Shown: positions 45,378-54,567, numbered from the stretch's first letter. The stretch is 64,000 bases of DNA from Haloarcula sp. CBA1127 (GCF_001485575.1 NZ_BCNB01000006.1:2356001-2420000); one strand, 5' to 3'. Numbers and translations: made by a program. The notes: generated by a model not told the origin, from the sequence alone.

Positions 45378-46097
45378 TTACGCCAGCCACGCGTCTTCGA
45401 TCTGTACCGTCCCACGACTGCCGTCCCACTGCGTCTCGTACTCCAATTCGATCCGGCGATCCATGTGTGGCCCGTCGGTGACGAGCGTTTCGAACTCCCC
45501 ACCTTCGCCGAGGATGTGGACGCCGTACTCGTCGTTGAGTGCCTCCAGTTCGTCGAGCGCGTCGGCGTCGAGCGTGCGACCCAGCCAGGACTCGTCGAGG
45601 CCGTAGGCGGCAACACGGATAATCTGTATCTCGAAGCCAGCGTCGAGCATCGCGTCAGCGAGGTCGCGGGGGTTTTCCTGCCACAGCGGCGCGAACACGT
45701 TGGCTTCGAGGCGGTCGGCCATCGATTCGATGCGGGTCGTCTGGTACTCGCTTTCGACAGCGCCTGCGGTGACGCCGGTGATGCCACCGTCCAGTTCACC
45801 GTCGAGTTCACGCAGTGCTTCTTCCAGCGGTTCGAGTTCGGCGTCGCCCTGCTCGCCCGAGTCAGGCACGTCGTCGGCCTCGAAGTCATCAGGTTCGACC
45901 TCGACCAGTGGGATACCGATGCTCTCGGCAGCTAGGCGGGCTAATCGGGTCGCTGGAACGTGGTACATGTAGGAATCGCCTTCCGGGTGAACCGTCACCA
46001 GGCGTTCGACGGGGTGGCCCCGTTCCAGTGCCCGGTACAGCGCCCACGAGGAGTCTTTGCCGCCGGAGAACAGCGAAACCCACGCGCCGTCTGTCAT
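45378..46097 (-). CDS. Diphthine-ammonia ligase-like ATP pyrophosphatase (Dph6)
   Basis: 239 residues. Predicted to amidate diphthine on elongation factor 2 in the last step of diphthamide synthesis. The PP-loop is SLFSGGKDSSWALY near residue 8. Family blocks are GGITGVTAGAVESEYQTTRIE, FAPLWQENPRDLADAMLDAGFEIQIIRVAAYGLDESWLG, HILGEGGEFETLVTDGP. The upstream part of the longer frame to 46478 is discarded; ATG 46097 is the normal start. Confidence 0.88.
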   Translation of the reverse strand: MTDGAWVSLFSGGKDSSWALYRALERGHPVERLVTVHPEGDSYMYHVPATRLARLAAESIGIPLVEVEPDDFEADDVPDSGEQGDAELEPLEEALRELDGELDGGITGVTAGAVESEYQTTRIESMADRLEANVFAPLWQENPRDLADAMLDAGFEIQIIRVAAYGLDESWLGRTLDADALDELEALNDEYGVHILGEGGEFETLVTDGPHMDRRIELEYETQWDGSRGTVQIEDAWLA

Positions 46098-46132
46098 AGC
46101 CGCCGGTAGCCGTCGGCGGCGTAAATCGCTGT

Positions 46133-47254
46133 CTATTCCACCAGTTCGTCCTCGATATCGGTGTGGCTGACGTAGGTCGCTACCCGGACGCCGACGAGGC
46201 TGATGAGGATGCCTGCGAGGATGAACAGCGCGAGGCGGGTACCAGCTTCTAGGGTGAACCCATGGACCTGAACGATGCCGAGGTTCGTTTCCGGCACCTG
46301 AAACGGCTCGAACACGCCACCGCGTTCGAGGAAGTACGCAGAAAAGCCGCGAACGACGAGCCCAACCGCGACCGCACCGAACGGGAGGTTCACGTACGCG
46401 CTCCGGACCCCCTCTTGCTGGATGAGTTCGTCCAGCAGGCGGCCGAGCGAGGCGGCCAGCGCTGCGCCGGTCAGCCACGGCACAGAGGCGAAGGCAAAGC
46501 GGTTCGCCAGCAGGAAAGGACTGATATCGCCGACCGCAGAGACGCCCAGCACGCCGGCGAAGATGCCGACGAGCGAGAGGCCAGCGGCGACGACATAGGT
46601 CACGAGCGACACCTGCCCTGAGTACAGCGCCTCCCGGGTCTGGCTGGGGAGTCGCGAAAGGTACGCGTCGATACCCAGTCCCTTGTAGATGAGGAAGACG
46701 CCGATGGCGGCCGCGATAGCGCCGACGGCGATGGTCGGGCTGGTGACGACAAGCAACAGCGGGAACGCGAGCATGATGATCCCGACGGGGACCAGCACCG
46801 TCTTGCGCAGTTCCTCGTCGGCGAGGAACTGCTTGAGCAGGTAGTACGTCGACTCGATGTCACGGGCCTGGCGGACGACGACGCGGTCGACGGCATCGAC
46901 CTGAACGCGGCTCTCGATGATGGGGACCAGCCGCTCATCGTCAGCACTGTCGACGACGACGACCGCGGAGTCGGGGTCGTGCTCGGCGACCAAGCTGTCG
47001 ATCTGGCCGGCGATCTCCCGGTCCGAGCCGACGCTGTCGCTTCCGCCGCCGACGACGGCGAGGACCGGCGAGGACCCCTCGGCTTCGAGTTCGTCCGCGA
47101 CCGCGAGCCCTTCGAGGAAGCAGTTGACCCGGCTGTCTTCCGGGTCAACGACGCCTGTCTGGGTGATGAGTGACTCGACGGCGTCGCGGCCGACGACGGG
47201 ACACGCCGCTGCGGCTGGACTGTCCCTGTCGATACACACCACCAGCGTAGTCAC
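46133..47254 (-). CDS. DUF373 family membrane protein
   Basis: 373 residues starting at GTG 47254. The N-terminal about 160 residues are a soluble domain (VTTLVVCIDRDSP, VVGRDAVESLIT) that resembles a nucleotide-sensing fold. Seven or so membrane helices follow, beginning with the KTVLVPVGIIMLAFPLLLV segment. DUF373 proteins occur throughout archaea with no proved function. Its 5' end lies 40 bases from the SppA gene end; both are read leftwards, so an operon SppA-DUF373 is possible. Confidence 0.88.
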   Translation of the reverse strand: MTTLVVCIDRDSPAAAACPVVGRDAVESLITQTGVVDPEDSRVNCFLEGLAVADELEAEGSSPVLAVVGGGSDSVGSDREIAGQIDSLVAEHDPDSAVVVVDSADDERLVPIIESRVQVDAVDRVVVRQARDIESTYYLLKQFLADEELRKTVLVPVGIIMLAFPLLLVVTSPTIAVGAIAAAIGVFLIYKGLGIDAYLSRLPSQTREALYSGQVSLVTYVVAAGLSLVGIFAGVLGVSAVGDISPFLLANRFAFASVPWLTGAALAASLGRLLDELIQQEGVRSAYVNLPFGAVAVGLVVRGFSAYFLERGGVFEPFQVPETNLGIVQVHGFTLEAGTRLALFILAGILISLVGVRVATYVSHTDIEDELVE

Positions 47255-47294
47255 ACTACGGCGAAGGCGGTCCCCGAATAAAAAACCTCCCGAG

Positions 47295-48290
47295 CTATCG
47301 CCGGAAGGAGAGGCCCTCGATATCGCCGTCGGCGACGCCAGCGATACCCGCGCCAAGGGCGAAGGCGACCTGCTGTGCGCCTCCGCGGAGTTTCCCTGCC
47401 AGTCCGCGCTCGGGCTCGTACTCCTTGATCGTCACATCCTCACCCAGCCGTTGTGCAAGGCTCGCCTCGACGTCGTCCCGCGTTCCGAGCCGGTCGACGA
47501 GCCCACGTTCTTCCGCCTCGTCGCCGAGGAAGATGCGCGCTTCGGTGTCTTTGAGCGTCTCAGAGTCCATTTCGCGGCCCTCGGCGACGGTATCGATGAA
47601 CTGGTCGTAGTAGTCATCGACGATACCCTGGAGGTACTCGCGCTCGTCCGCAGTCATCTCCTTCAACGGCACGCCGGCATCTTTGTACTCACCGGCGGTG
47701 AACTGCTCGTAGGAGAGGCCGAGACGGTCGGCCAGTTCTTTGGCGTTGACCCGCGAGCCGACGACGCCGATTGAGCCGACGATAGAGCCCTCACGCGCCC
47801 ACAGTTCGTCACAGCCAGCGGCGATGTCGTAGCCGCCGCTGGCACAGACGTCCGTCGCATAGGCGATGGTCGGGCCGTCGAACTGCTCGGCGGCGATGCG
47901 GATATCCTCGCTGGGGACAATTTCACCGCCCGGCGTGTTCAACTTCAGGAGCAGCGCCTCGGAGCCGCGGTCGCTGTCGGCGCGTTCGATCTGTTCGACG
48001 ATGTCGTCGGCCGATGCACCGACCGGTGGGCTGGTGATGCCGCCACCGCCGTCGCGGGTAATCGGCCCTTCGACGGCGACCTCCGCGACGTTGTGTGCCG
48101 GGAGGAGGGAGCCGGCGACGCTGCTGCCGATACGGGCCGTGGCGACGGCGACAGCGACGACCAACAGGACGCCGAGCAACTGGGCGAGGTTGTCGGGCGT
48201 TCTGACGAACAGCACCCAGCCCAGGACCGTGCCAATGCCGACGACAAGTACGATCAGTAACCCACGAACGATGTCATCTGTGCCCGCCAT
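47295..48290 (-). CDS. sppA: Signal peptide peptidase SppA (S49 protease)
   Basis: 331 residues. A membrane protease that digests cleaved signal peptides. Two N-terminal helices (residues 8-50) are followed by the S49 domain. The nucleophile Ser is in VCASGGYDIAAG, and the general-base Lys in SRVNAKELADRLG is the usual about 50 residues later. ALLLKLNTPGG marks the oxyanion region. Its ATG overlaps the PAC2 stop by one base. Confidence 0.9.
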   Translation of the reverse strand: MAGTDDIVRGLLIVLVVGIGTVLGWVLFVRTPDNLAQLLGVLLVVAVAVATARIGSSVAGSLLPAHNVAEVAVEGPITRDGGGGITSPPVGASADDIVEQIERADSDRGSEALLLKLNTPGGEIVPSEDIRIAAEQFDGPTIAYATDVCASGGYDIAAGCDELWAREGSIVGSIGVVGSRVNAKELADRLGLSYEQFTAGEYKDAGVPLKEMTADEREYLQGIVDDYYDQFIDTVAEGREMDSETLKDTEARIFLGDEAEERGLVDRLGTRDDVEASLAQRLGEDVTIKEYEPERGLAGKLRGGAQQVAFALGAGIAGVADGDIEGLSFRR

Positions 48291-49027
48291 TACTGATACA
48301 TCCCGAGCGGCTGTGCGCTCGTGCTCTCCTCCTGATTTTCCTGAAGTTGCTGTGCGAGCTGCGCCTTGGCGCGACCGATTTCCTCGGCCTGCTCGACCAG
48401 CGCCTCGGTCTCGACCTCGAAGTCGGCCAGCGGGCTGATGGCGGTCTGCAGGAGCGCCCGCGCCGCTTCCGGGTCAGGAAACCGCTGGTCGGCTTCGACG
48501 ATGAGCCCGATGCTCGTCAGCCCGACCCGCTGTGATTCGTGGATCAGCGCGCCGGTCGGCCCGGTGATCGCGCCGTTCTCCGAGGGCGAGTTCACGTCCG
48601 CCTCCTCCAGCATCGCCGCCCCGTCACCCGTCGAGACGCCGTACACGTCCGGAACGCCGTCTTTCTCGGCGGGACGGCCGCTGAGGTAGATCGGTGTCGC
48701 GTCGTTGGCCTCGAACCAGCTGACCATACAGCCGGCAAACTCCTTCGCGCCGGACGGGGAGATCGGGGCATCGCTCTGGAGGACCAGAAGGTCACGCTCT
48801 TCGTCCGCATACAGCCGGACCGGCGGGCGAACCTCCGGGTCGTCCGCTCCATACACGGCGATCTCTGGCAACCCCTCGCAGTGGGCCGACGCGTAGTACT
48901 CCATGTCGTAGACATCGACGAGGTGGTCGGCAGCTATCTTGCCGACGAGTCCGACACCCGGGAGCCCCTCGACCAGTGTCGGGGAGTCAAGCGAAATGTC
49001 GTCGCGGTGGACCTGTATGTGTGCCAT
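48290..49027 (-). CDS. PAC2-family proteasome assembly chaperone-like protein
   Basis: 245 residues from ATG 49027. The PAC2 signatures are DSPTLVEGLPGVGLVGKIAADHL, RLYADEERDLLVLQSDAPISP and GPTGALIHESQRVGLTSIGLIVEAD. In archaea PAC2-like proteins are linked to proteasome assembly or to an ATP-grasp-like fold of unknown task. Precedes SppA, so protein quality control is a shared theme. Confidence 0.9.
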   Translation of the reverse strand: MAHIQVHRDDISLDSPTLVEGLPGVGLVGKIAADHLVDVYDMEYYASAHCEGLPEIAVYGADDPEVRPPVRLYADEERDLLVLQSDAPISPSGAKEFAGCMVSWFEANDATPIYLSGRPAEKDGVPDVYGVSTGDGAAMLEEADVNSPSENGAITGPTGALIHESQRVGLTSIGLIVEADQRFPDPEAARALLQTAISPLADFEVETEALVEQAEEIGRAKAQLAQQLQENQEESTSAQPLGMYQ

Positions 49028-49114
49028 GTCTGGGGTATCGGCCGCCGGCGGCTTGAAAGCCATGGGCCGGTGCCGTTCGAAACCCACAAACCGACCGCCA
49101 GCGAACGCCGGACA

Positions 49115-50026
49115 ATGGAACCACTCGACCGCTACCGACCCATCATCGACGACTTCGAGGCGTTCATCGACGCGTGTGAACGCCCGCTGCCGTCGGCTAT
49201 CAGGGTCAACACGATCAAAGCCACCGTCGAGCGGGTCCGGACGGCGCTTGCGGAGGCAGACATCGCCTACGACCCCGTCGACTGGCATGACGGTCTGTTC
49301 GTCCTGCCCGAAGATTCACCGGGTGCGAACTGGCCGTACTTCCACGGCTGGATTCACGGTCAGGAGGAAGTGTCCGTGATTCCGGCGACCGTACTGGACC
49401 CCGAGCCCGGTGAGCGAGTCTGGGACGCCTGTGCGGCACCGGGGAGCAAGACGACCCAGCTCGCCGCGCTGATGGAGGATACCGGCGAAGTCGTCGCAAC
49501 CGACAACAATCTCGGACGTATCTCGGCGCTGCGGACCAACACCGAGCGGCTGGGTGCGACGACGGTGGCCGTTACCCACGAGGACGGCCGCAACCACTCG
49601 CTCAAGCCATTCGGCGGCGAGGGATACGACCGGGCGCTCGTCGACGTCCCCTGTTCCTGTGAGGGAACGATTCGAAAGAATCCCGACACGCTGGAGGACT
49701 GGTCGCTCTCACACGTCGAAGGCATCTCCGGCGTGCAGAAGGGCATCCTCAAACGAGCCGTCGAAGTGACCGAGCCCGGCGGAACCGTCGTCTACTCCAC
49801 CTGTACGTTCGCACCGGAAGAAAACGAGGCCGTGCTGGACTACGTGCTCGACGAGGTCGCCTGTGAAATCGTGGACTACGACCTCCCGCTCGATCACGCC
49901 TCGGGGATCACCGAGTGGCAGGACGAGAGCTTCGACCCGAGCGTGACTAGCGCCAAGCGCATCTACCCACATCACAACGATACGGGTGGGTTCTTCTGTG
50001 CGAAACTGGAGGTGCCCGCGGAATGA
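49115..50026 (+). CDS. RsmB/NOP2/Sun-family RNA m5C methyltransferase
   Basis: 303 residues from ATG 49115. The SAM site is VWDACAAPGSKTTQLAALM. The two catalytic Cys are in VDVPCSCEGT and YSTCTFAPEENE, the normal m5C pair (TC and PC motifs). The end YPHHNDTGGFFCAKLEV is typical of the family. It overlaps the next gene by four bases, so the pair form one unit. The listed frame extends to 48539, but the upstream residues are antisense to PAC2. Confidence 0.9.
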   Translation: MEPLDRYRPIIDDFEAFIDACERPLPSAIRVNTIKATVERVRTALAEADIAYDPVDWHDGLFVLPEDSPGANWPYFHGWIHGQEEVSVIPATVLDPEPGERVWDACAAPGSKTTQLAALMEDTGEVVATDNNLGRISALRTNTERLGATTVAVTHEDGRNHSLKPFGGEGYDRALVDVPCSCEGTIRKNPDTLEDWSLSHVEGISGVQKGILKRAVEVTEPGGTVVYSTCTFAPEENEAVLDYVLDEVACEIVDYDLPLDHASGITEWQDESFDPSVTSAKRIYPHHNDTGGFFCAKLEVPAE

Positions 50027-50523
50027 GCGACCAGAGCACTGAGTTCACGCGACTCCCAGAGACGGACGAAGCGCGCGAAGACCCCGAGCGAGCGACCCGA
50101 CAGGAAGTGCTCGACTTCTGGGCTGAACGCTTTGGCGTCCCGCCGGAGACCTTCGAGGGGTACACCTTCTGGGAGCGCGGTGCTGGCAAACTATGGCTGT
50201 ATCGGGGTCGCCCGCCCTCGCCGGTAGACATCGAAGGGCTGGGAATGACCTTCCTGCGAACGCGCCAGGAACACTGGAAACCGACGCTGGAGGCCGTCCA
50301 GCGGTTCGGCGAGCACGCCAGCCAGAACGTCATCCACCTCGATGAGGACGCCGCCCGGGCGTTCGTGGCTGGCGAGGACCGGGAACTCGACTGGGGCGGC
50401 GACTGGGGGTATCTCGTCGTCACCCACGATCTCGCTGGTGCGGCCGAACCGGTCGGCGTCGGCCTGTACGTCTACGGCGAACTCAGATCACAGGTGCCGA
50501 AGGGCCGGCGGCGCGAGGTCTGA
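50023..50523 (+). CDS. DUF7122-like small protein coupled to the RNA methyltransferase
   Basis: 166 residues. Resembles the C-terminal RNA-binding part of NOP2/RsmF-type methyltransferases (YTFWERGAGKLWLYRG, FGEHASQNVIHLDEDAARAFVAGEDRELD, GYLVVTHDLAGAAEPVGVGLYVYGELRSQVPKGRRREV). The enzyme gene just before lacks that tail, so the two may work as a split enzyme plus PUA-like RNA binder. ATG 50023 overlaps the methyltransferase stop. DUF name from memory. Confidence 0.75.
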   Translation: MSDQSTEFTRLPETDEAREDPERATRQEVLDFWAERFGVPPETFEGYTFWERGAGKLWLYRGRPPSPVDIEGLGMTFLRTRQEHWKPTLEAVQRFGEHASQNVIHLDEDAARAFVAGEDRELDWGGDWGYLVVTHDLAGAAEPVGVGLYVYGELRSQVPKGRRREV

Positions 50524-50556
50524 ACCGGGCGGTACGACCGCCCGGACGAGAGCGGC

Positions 50557-52365
50557 TCAACCGCTGGAAGACTTCGCGGCTGCCGTTCCCTGCATCGCGT
50601 ACAGCTCCGCGTACGTCCCGTCGTCGTCGAGCAGTTCGGCGTGGCTGCCCTGTTCTGTGACCTGCCCGTCCTCAACAGTGTAGATTCGGTCGGCGTTCGA
50701 AACCGTCGAGAGTCGGTGGGCGATCGCGATCACGGTCTGGTCTCCATCAAGCGTCTCGACGGTACGATGGATTTGCCGTTCCAGATTCGAGTCGAGGTCG
50801 CTGGTGGCCTCATCGAGCACGAGCACCTCCGCATCGGCCAGAAGTGCGCGGGCCAGTGCGACGCGCTGGCGCTGCCCGCCGGAGAGTTTCACGCCGTCAT
50901 CGCCTAACACCGTGTCGAGCCCCTGCGGAAGGTCATCGAGAAACTCGAGAACGAGTGCCTTCTCAGCGACTTCGTAGAGCGTCTTGTCGGAGATATCGCG
51001 GCCGGCAGTGAGATTGTACCGCAAGGTGTCGTTGAAGATATGTGGGTCCTGCCGAACCATCGCAACAGTCTCACGCCATTCCTCAAGCGCATAGGCCGAA
51101 ATCGGTGTCCCGTTCGCCAGAACCTCACCGCTATCCGGGGTATAGAGTCGCGTGAGCAGTGAGACGACTGTCGACTTGCCGCCGCCGGACTCGCCGACGA
51201 TGCCGACGAACTCCCCTCGGTCGACGGCCATCGAAAAGTCCGCAAGCACTGGTTCGTCCTCGTAGGCGAACGAGACGTTCTCGAACGCGATTTCCTCGAT
51301 GCGGTCCGGGACCGACTGTCCGCCAGTTGGCTCCTGCTGGGCTTCAAGACGGTCGATGAACTGGTGGGTTCGGACCAGATGTGGGAGTTCTCCCTCGATC
51401 GCGTAGATGGTGGAACTGAGCGAACTCAGCCGGGGGGCGAGTCGGAGCATCGCGAACAGGAACACGCCGAGTTCCGCGATGGACAACGCCCGGAAACTGA
51501 TGGCGACGTAGACGAGGCCAAACAGGAGCAGCGAGACCGAGAGCCGATAGAGGCTTCCGATTGCGACCTGGTTCCGGCGAACGGCGACGCTAGTCGCGGT
51601 GTACCGGTCAAGTGTGGACCGGAACTCGGCAAGCAGTCCGCCGCGCATACCAAACAGCTTCACGTCACGGATACCCTGCGTCCCCGCCTGTGTTGTCTCC
51701 TGTAGCTGTTCGTTTGCCGTCGCCACACGGTCGCCAACGGCGTACCCGGGCTCGATGCCGTATCTGATGATCGCCGTGACACCGCCGAGAGCGACAGCTG
51801 CACCGACTGCCAGCACCGGAGCGATAGCGAGTGCGACCCCGATATACACCAGACAGAGGATTGCCTGCTGGAAGAACTGGATAATCCGGCCGATGACACG
51901 CCCGGCGTAGCGGGTCTGTGTCAGAATCGTGTTCATGATGTCGTCGGACCCCTTGTCGTCGTAGTAGGCGACTGATGCGCCCATCGCCAGTTCGTAGGCC
52001 CGGTCTTTGAGGTCACGTTCGTACGTCTGTGTAAGCTTTGCTGCGAGCCATTTCACTGTAAACGACGCTGTGTACCGGACAACCATCACGCACGCGAGGC
52101 CGACCAACAGGAATTCGAGTGTGCGCGGGAGTCCTGCAGCGGCGTACGCGGAAAGGAATCGACCGGTGACGCCGTTTGCCTGAAGCGGGATACTCTGACC
52201 CGCCTGTGCGGCGTCGAGTATCGGAAACAGGAACGAGAGGCCAACACCCTCCAGTAGCATTACGAAGAGGCTGGCGGCAACGATACTCCCCGTCAGCGCC
52301 GGCCGATACAGCGCCACGCGGCGCAACGATGCGTATTTTTCACTGACGGAGGGGTTATCAGTCAT
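50557..52365 (-). CDS. ABC transporter with fused permease and ATPase, RiPP exporter candidate
   Basis: 602 residues. Six membrane helices (about 15-300) are followed by an ATPase domain: Walker A GESGGGKST, Q-loop VRQDPHIFNDTLRYN, signature LSGGQRQRVALARAL, Walker B VLDEATSDLD. It has no N-terminal C39 peptidase domain, so it exports already processed cargo. Divergent from the RRE/B2/precursor genes with 149 bases between. In bacterial lasso clusters a similar stand-alone exporter is usual. Cargo inferred from position. Confidence 0.85.
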   Translation of the reverse strand: MTDNPSVSEKYASLRRVALYRPALTGSIVAASLFVMLLEGVGLSFLFPILDAAQAGQSIPLQANGVTGRFLSAYAAAGLPRTLEFLLVGLACVMVVRYTASFTVKWLAAKLTQTYERDLKDRAYELAMGASVAYYDDKGSDDIMNTILTQTRYAGRVIGRIIQFFQQAILCLVYIGVALAIAPVLAVGAAVALGGVTAIIRYGIEPGYAVGDRVATANEQLQETTQAGTQGIRDVKLFGMRGGLLAEFRSTLDRYTATSVAVRRNQVAIGSLYRLSVSLLLFGLVYVAISFRALSIAELGVFLFAMLRLAPRLSSLSSTIYAIEGELPHLVRTHQFIDRLEAQQEPTGGQSVPDRIEEIAFENVSFAYEDEPVLADFSMAVDRGEFVGIVGESGGGKSTVVSLLTRLYTPDSGEVLANGTPISAYALEEWRETVAMVRQDPHIFNDTLRYNLTAGRDISDKTLYEVAEKALVLEFLDDLPQGLDTVLGDDGVKLSGGQRQRVALARALLADAEVLVLDEATSDLDSNLERQIHRTVETLDGDQTVIAIAHRLSTVSNADRIYTVEDGQVTEQGSHAELLDDDGTYAELYAMQGTAAAKSSSG

Positions 52366-52514
52366 TGTTCCGGATGCGGGTTCTATGTAACGTAGTTACC
52401 GACTCACTACGGTCGGTTAGTTCTGGAGCGAAGGGAGCGTCTACCGCCAGTCTGGGTTGCGACGGCGACGAAAAGAGGCCATAACAAATAGTGCGAGTAT
52501 CCCCGGGGCCATAT

Positions 52515-52811
52515 ATGGTCGCGATAGATTCTGGGTCGACTGTCGTCGCAACTGATAACTGTGTCACCACAACTATCGACGGCGAAATCGTGCTGCTCAA
52601 CAACGAGACGGGGCGGTATCAGGGCCTGTCAGGGGTCGGACCGGATATCTGGGAGCGAATTCAGGAACCGACTGAGCCAGTGGAAATTGTCTCGGCGCTG
52701 GTCGGGGAGTACGATGTCGAGAGAGACCGAGCGGCAAATGACGTGGAACGCTTTCTGGAAACGCTTGCCGCGGAGCAACTCATCAATGTCGATTCGAGCC
52801 CGACTCCGTGA
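52515..52811 (+). CDS. PqqD-like RiPP recognition element (lasso B1 type)
   Basis: 98 residues from ATG 52515. The winged-helix PqqD fold is readable: VVATDNCVTTTIDGEIVLLNNETGRYQGL, then the usual GVGPDIWERIQEPTEPVEIVSALVGEYDV and VERFLETLAAEQLI. This is the RRE that binds the leader peptide and hands it to the B2 protease. It is separate from B2, as in most non-proteobacterial lasso clusters. The next gene starts within it, overlap 26 bases. Confidence 0.88.
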   Translation: MVAIDSGSTVVATDNCVTTTIDGEIVLLNNETGRYQGLSGVGPDIWERIQEPTEPVEIVSALVGEYDVERDRAANDVERFLETLAAEQLINVDSSPTP

Positions 52812-53229
52812 GTTCAGGGCGTTGTCACGGGCGCAGAAGCTATTGCTCTGTGAAGCAGTGGTACTAATCGTTGCGAGCAAGGTCCTGCTTGCAGTCGCTG
52901 GGCTGGAGGACGCAGAGCGCTATTTCGGTATGGTGTCTCAGTACCTCCCGTGTCATCGTCAGTCCGGGTCACCAGAGTCAGTGCGGTGGGCGGTTCTGAC
53001 AGCGGGATCACGTCTTCCGGGCACTTACGATTGTCTTGACCGGGCACTCACTGGTAGCACACTGCTGGTAGTCAACGACCTGCCGCATCGTCTCCGCTTC
53101 GGCGTGGACACCCAGTCCGAGACGTTCGAGGCTCACGCTTGGATCGAGTCAAACGGTGATGTCCTTATCGGGGATGTCGACGACTTTGGGCGTTTCCGAG
53201 CACTCACGGAACGCGAAGTACGTGGCTAA
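52786..53229 (+). CDS. Lasso-type B2 leader peptidase (transglutaminase-like Cys protease)
   Basis: 147 residues. A hydrophobic N-terminus (residues 18-40) precedes the catalytic fold. Cys83 is in TYDCLDRALTG, followed by LLVVNDLPHRLRFGVD. His117 is in FEAHAWIESNGDVLIGD, with Asp130 close behind. These are the expected Cys-His-Asp residues of lasso B2 proteins, which cut the leader after the conserved Thr plus one residue. ATG 52786 overlaps the RRE gene. Confidence 0.9.
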   Translation: MSIRARLREFRALSRAQKLLLCEAVVLIVASKVLLAVAGLEDAERYFGMVSQYLPCHRQSGSPESVRWAVLTAGSRLPGTYDCLDRALTGSTLLVVNDLPHRLRFGVDTQSETFEAHAWIESNGDVLIGDVDDFGRFRALTEREVRG

Positions 53230-53289
53230 CGGATAGTAAACACCCCATTCTGTAGAAATTCAACAGTAATAGATAATATAACAAATACA

Positions 53290-53325
53290 ATGACATCTGA
53301 AAACAGATACGGGGGTAACCCATGA
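53290..53325 (+). promoter_or_regulatory. 11-codon upstream ORF overlapping the precursor start
   Basis: ATG 53290 opens MTSENRYGGNP and its TGA overlaps the precursor ATG at 53322. A GGGGGT stretch at 53311-53316 within it is a passable Shine-Dalgarno site (5 bases to ATG). Translational coupling or attenuation could result; chance is also likely for so short an ORF. Confidence 0.3.
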
Positions 53326-53420
53326 AGGAATACGAAACGCCGTCGGTCGAAACGTACGGAACTGTCGAAGAAAAGACGAACTGGTGGGACCACGACGACG
53401 GATACGGGAAGTGGAGCTAG
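53322..53420 (+). CDS. RiPP precursor peptide with lasso-type leader
   Basis: 32 residues. The leader fits the classic lasso pattern Y-x2-P-x-V-x3-G-x5-T (Tyr4, Pro7, Val9, Gly13, Thr19). Cutting one residue after Thr19 gives the core WWDHDDGYGKWS, with Asp at 3, 5 and 6. The usual acceptor positions 7-9 hold Gly, Tyr and Gly, so a normal lasso ring cannot be drawn. The last residue is Ser. It follows the B2 gene by 92 bases. It is too short for routine gene finders; the leader motif and context are the evidence. Confidence 0.85.
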   Translation: MKEYETPSVETYGTVEEKTNWWDHDDGYGKWS

Positions 53421-53652
53421 CGTCCACAGTCGGTTCACGTATCTAACTGATCCTTCTTTTATCATTCCTCGACACTGGCACCGGTCAGTGGCTACGTCGT
53501 GACGGTTCCGTGGCTGCGTGTCGAAGTAGAGAGTCCATTCTTATCCACCACAGCAGTCAAGCGGTCTGGTATGAACCAGGGGTGTCGTAGCTGGGGTGTG
53601 TCTCAGCACAGACGGAATCGATGGACAACTATGCGGGGAGGACACTAGTCAG

Positions 53653-54567
53653 ATGGCGACGGCAAACACAGCCACGTACGAAGCCTTTGGACTGACAGTC
53701 CGCTCGGCCTTCGACGTGCCGGAGCTTCCGCCCGCTGAGACAGCGCCTGACGGGCGGGCTGATGTCACCATCACTGAGGAACGGATTCCTCGCCCACTGT
53801 CTGCTGCGTCTGGATCGACCTTTCACGCGGTAACCGAGCGCGAATACTACCTTCTATACGATGCCGCAACGGTCAGAATTCTCGACGGGAAGTCCATCGC
53901 TGTAGATCCGGCCTCGGACGTGCCAAGCGAAGTCCTCCGCCACGTACTGGTCGGCCCGGCGTTGAACCACCTGCTGGACCAGCGGGGCTACTTCGTGCTG
54001 CACGCCAGTACTGTCAGCATCGACGGGCGTGCAGTGGCGTTCGTCGGGGAGTCGGGGGTCGGAAAAACGACGACTGCGATGGGCTGCTTGCTTGACGGGC
54101 ATCGTGTCCTGAGCGACGACGTGGCCGCGATAGCGCTGGCTGATTCGGGACCGGTCGTCCGGAGCGGCTACCCATCGATGAAACTCGACCCAGAGGCAGT
54201 TGCGGCGTTTGACCCTCCGGTCGAACCGCCGGAAGAGGTCCACAGCGGGCGCCCGCGACACTTCTACGGGCTCAGACACGACCAGCCCGCGACTCCGGTT
54301 CCGCTAGAACGCATCTACCTCCTCGAAGACGGCGAATCTATCGGGGTGGACTCAGTCAGGCCGAACGAACAGGTCATGGCGCTCGTCGATAACACGTACA
54401 CGCTGGGCGCGCTGGACGCCAACGGACAGGCCGTGTCCAATTTCAGTGCCTGCGGGGAGATTGTCGACATGACAGATATAAAACGGCTCCGCCGGCCACG
54501 AAATCTCGATACGATTCCGGATGTCGTAGCCCGGATTCAGTCTGATATCGAGAGTGATTCATGCTGA
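53653..54567 (+). CDS. HPr-kinase-like protein, candidate RiPP precursor kinase
   Basis: 304 residues from ATG 53653. The HPrK core is intact: His117 in YFVLHAS, P-loop GESGVGKT (132-139), and the Asp pair in HRVLSDDVAAI. The His-to-P-loop spacing of 15 equals that of true HPr kinase. A separate N-terminal domain of about 100 residues is present. Related kinases in Bacillota lasso clusters (PadeK, ThcoK) phosphorylate the C-terminal Ser of the precursor; this precursor ends in Ser. A PTS role is unlikely, as no PTS gene is near. Confidence 0.85.
   Translation: MATANTATYEAFGLTVRSAFDVPELPPAETAPDGRADVTITEERIPRPLSAASGSTFHAVTEREYYLLYDAATVRILDGKSIAVDPASDVPSEVLRHVLVGPALNHLLDQRGYFVLHASTVSIDGRAVAFVGESGVGKTTTAMGCLLDGHRVLSDDVAAIALADSGPVVRSGYPSMKLDPEAVAAFDPPVEPPEEVHSGRPRHFYGLRHDQPATPVPLERIYLLEDGESIGVDSVRPNEQVMALVDNTYTLGALDANGQAVSNFSACGEIVDMTDIKRLRRPRNLDTIPDVVARIQSDIESDSC

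Noticed and set aside
44501..45889. 462-residue ORF antisense to the nucleotidyltransferase and Dph6 region
   Set aside because: Low-complexity Ser/Arg/Thr composition in part and no conserved motif; both strands are already explained.
48539..49114. N-terminal extension of the RNA methyltransferase
   Set aside because: The extra 192 residues are antisense to PAC2; the family starts at ATG 49115.
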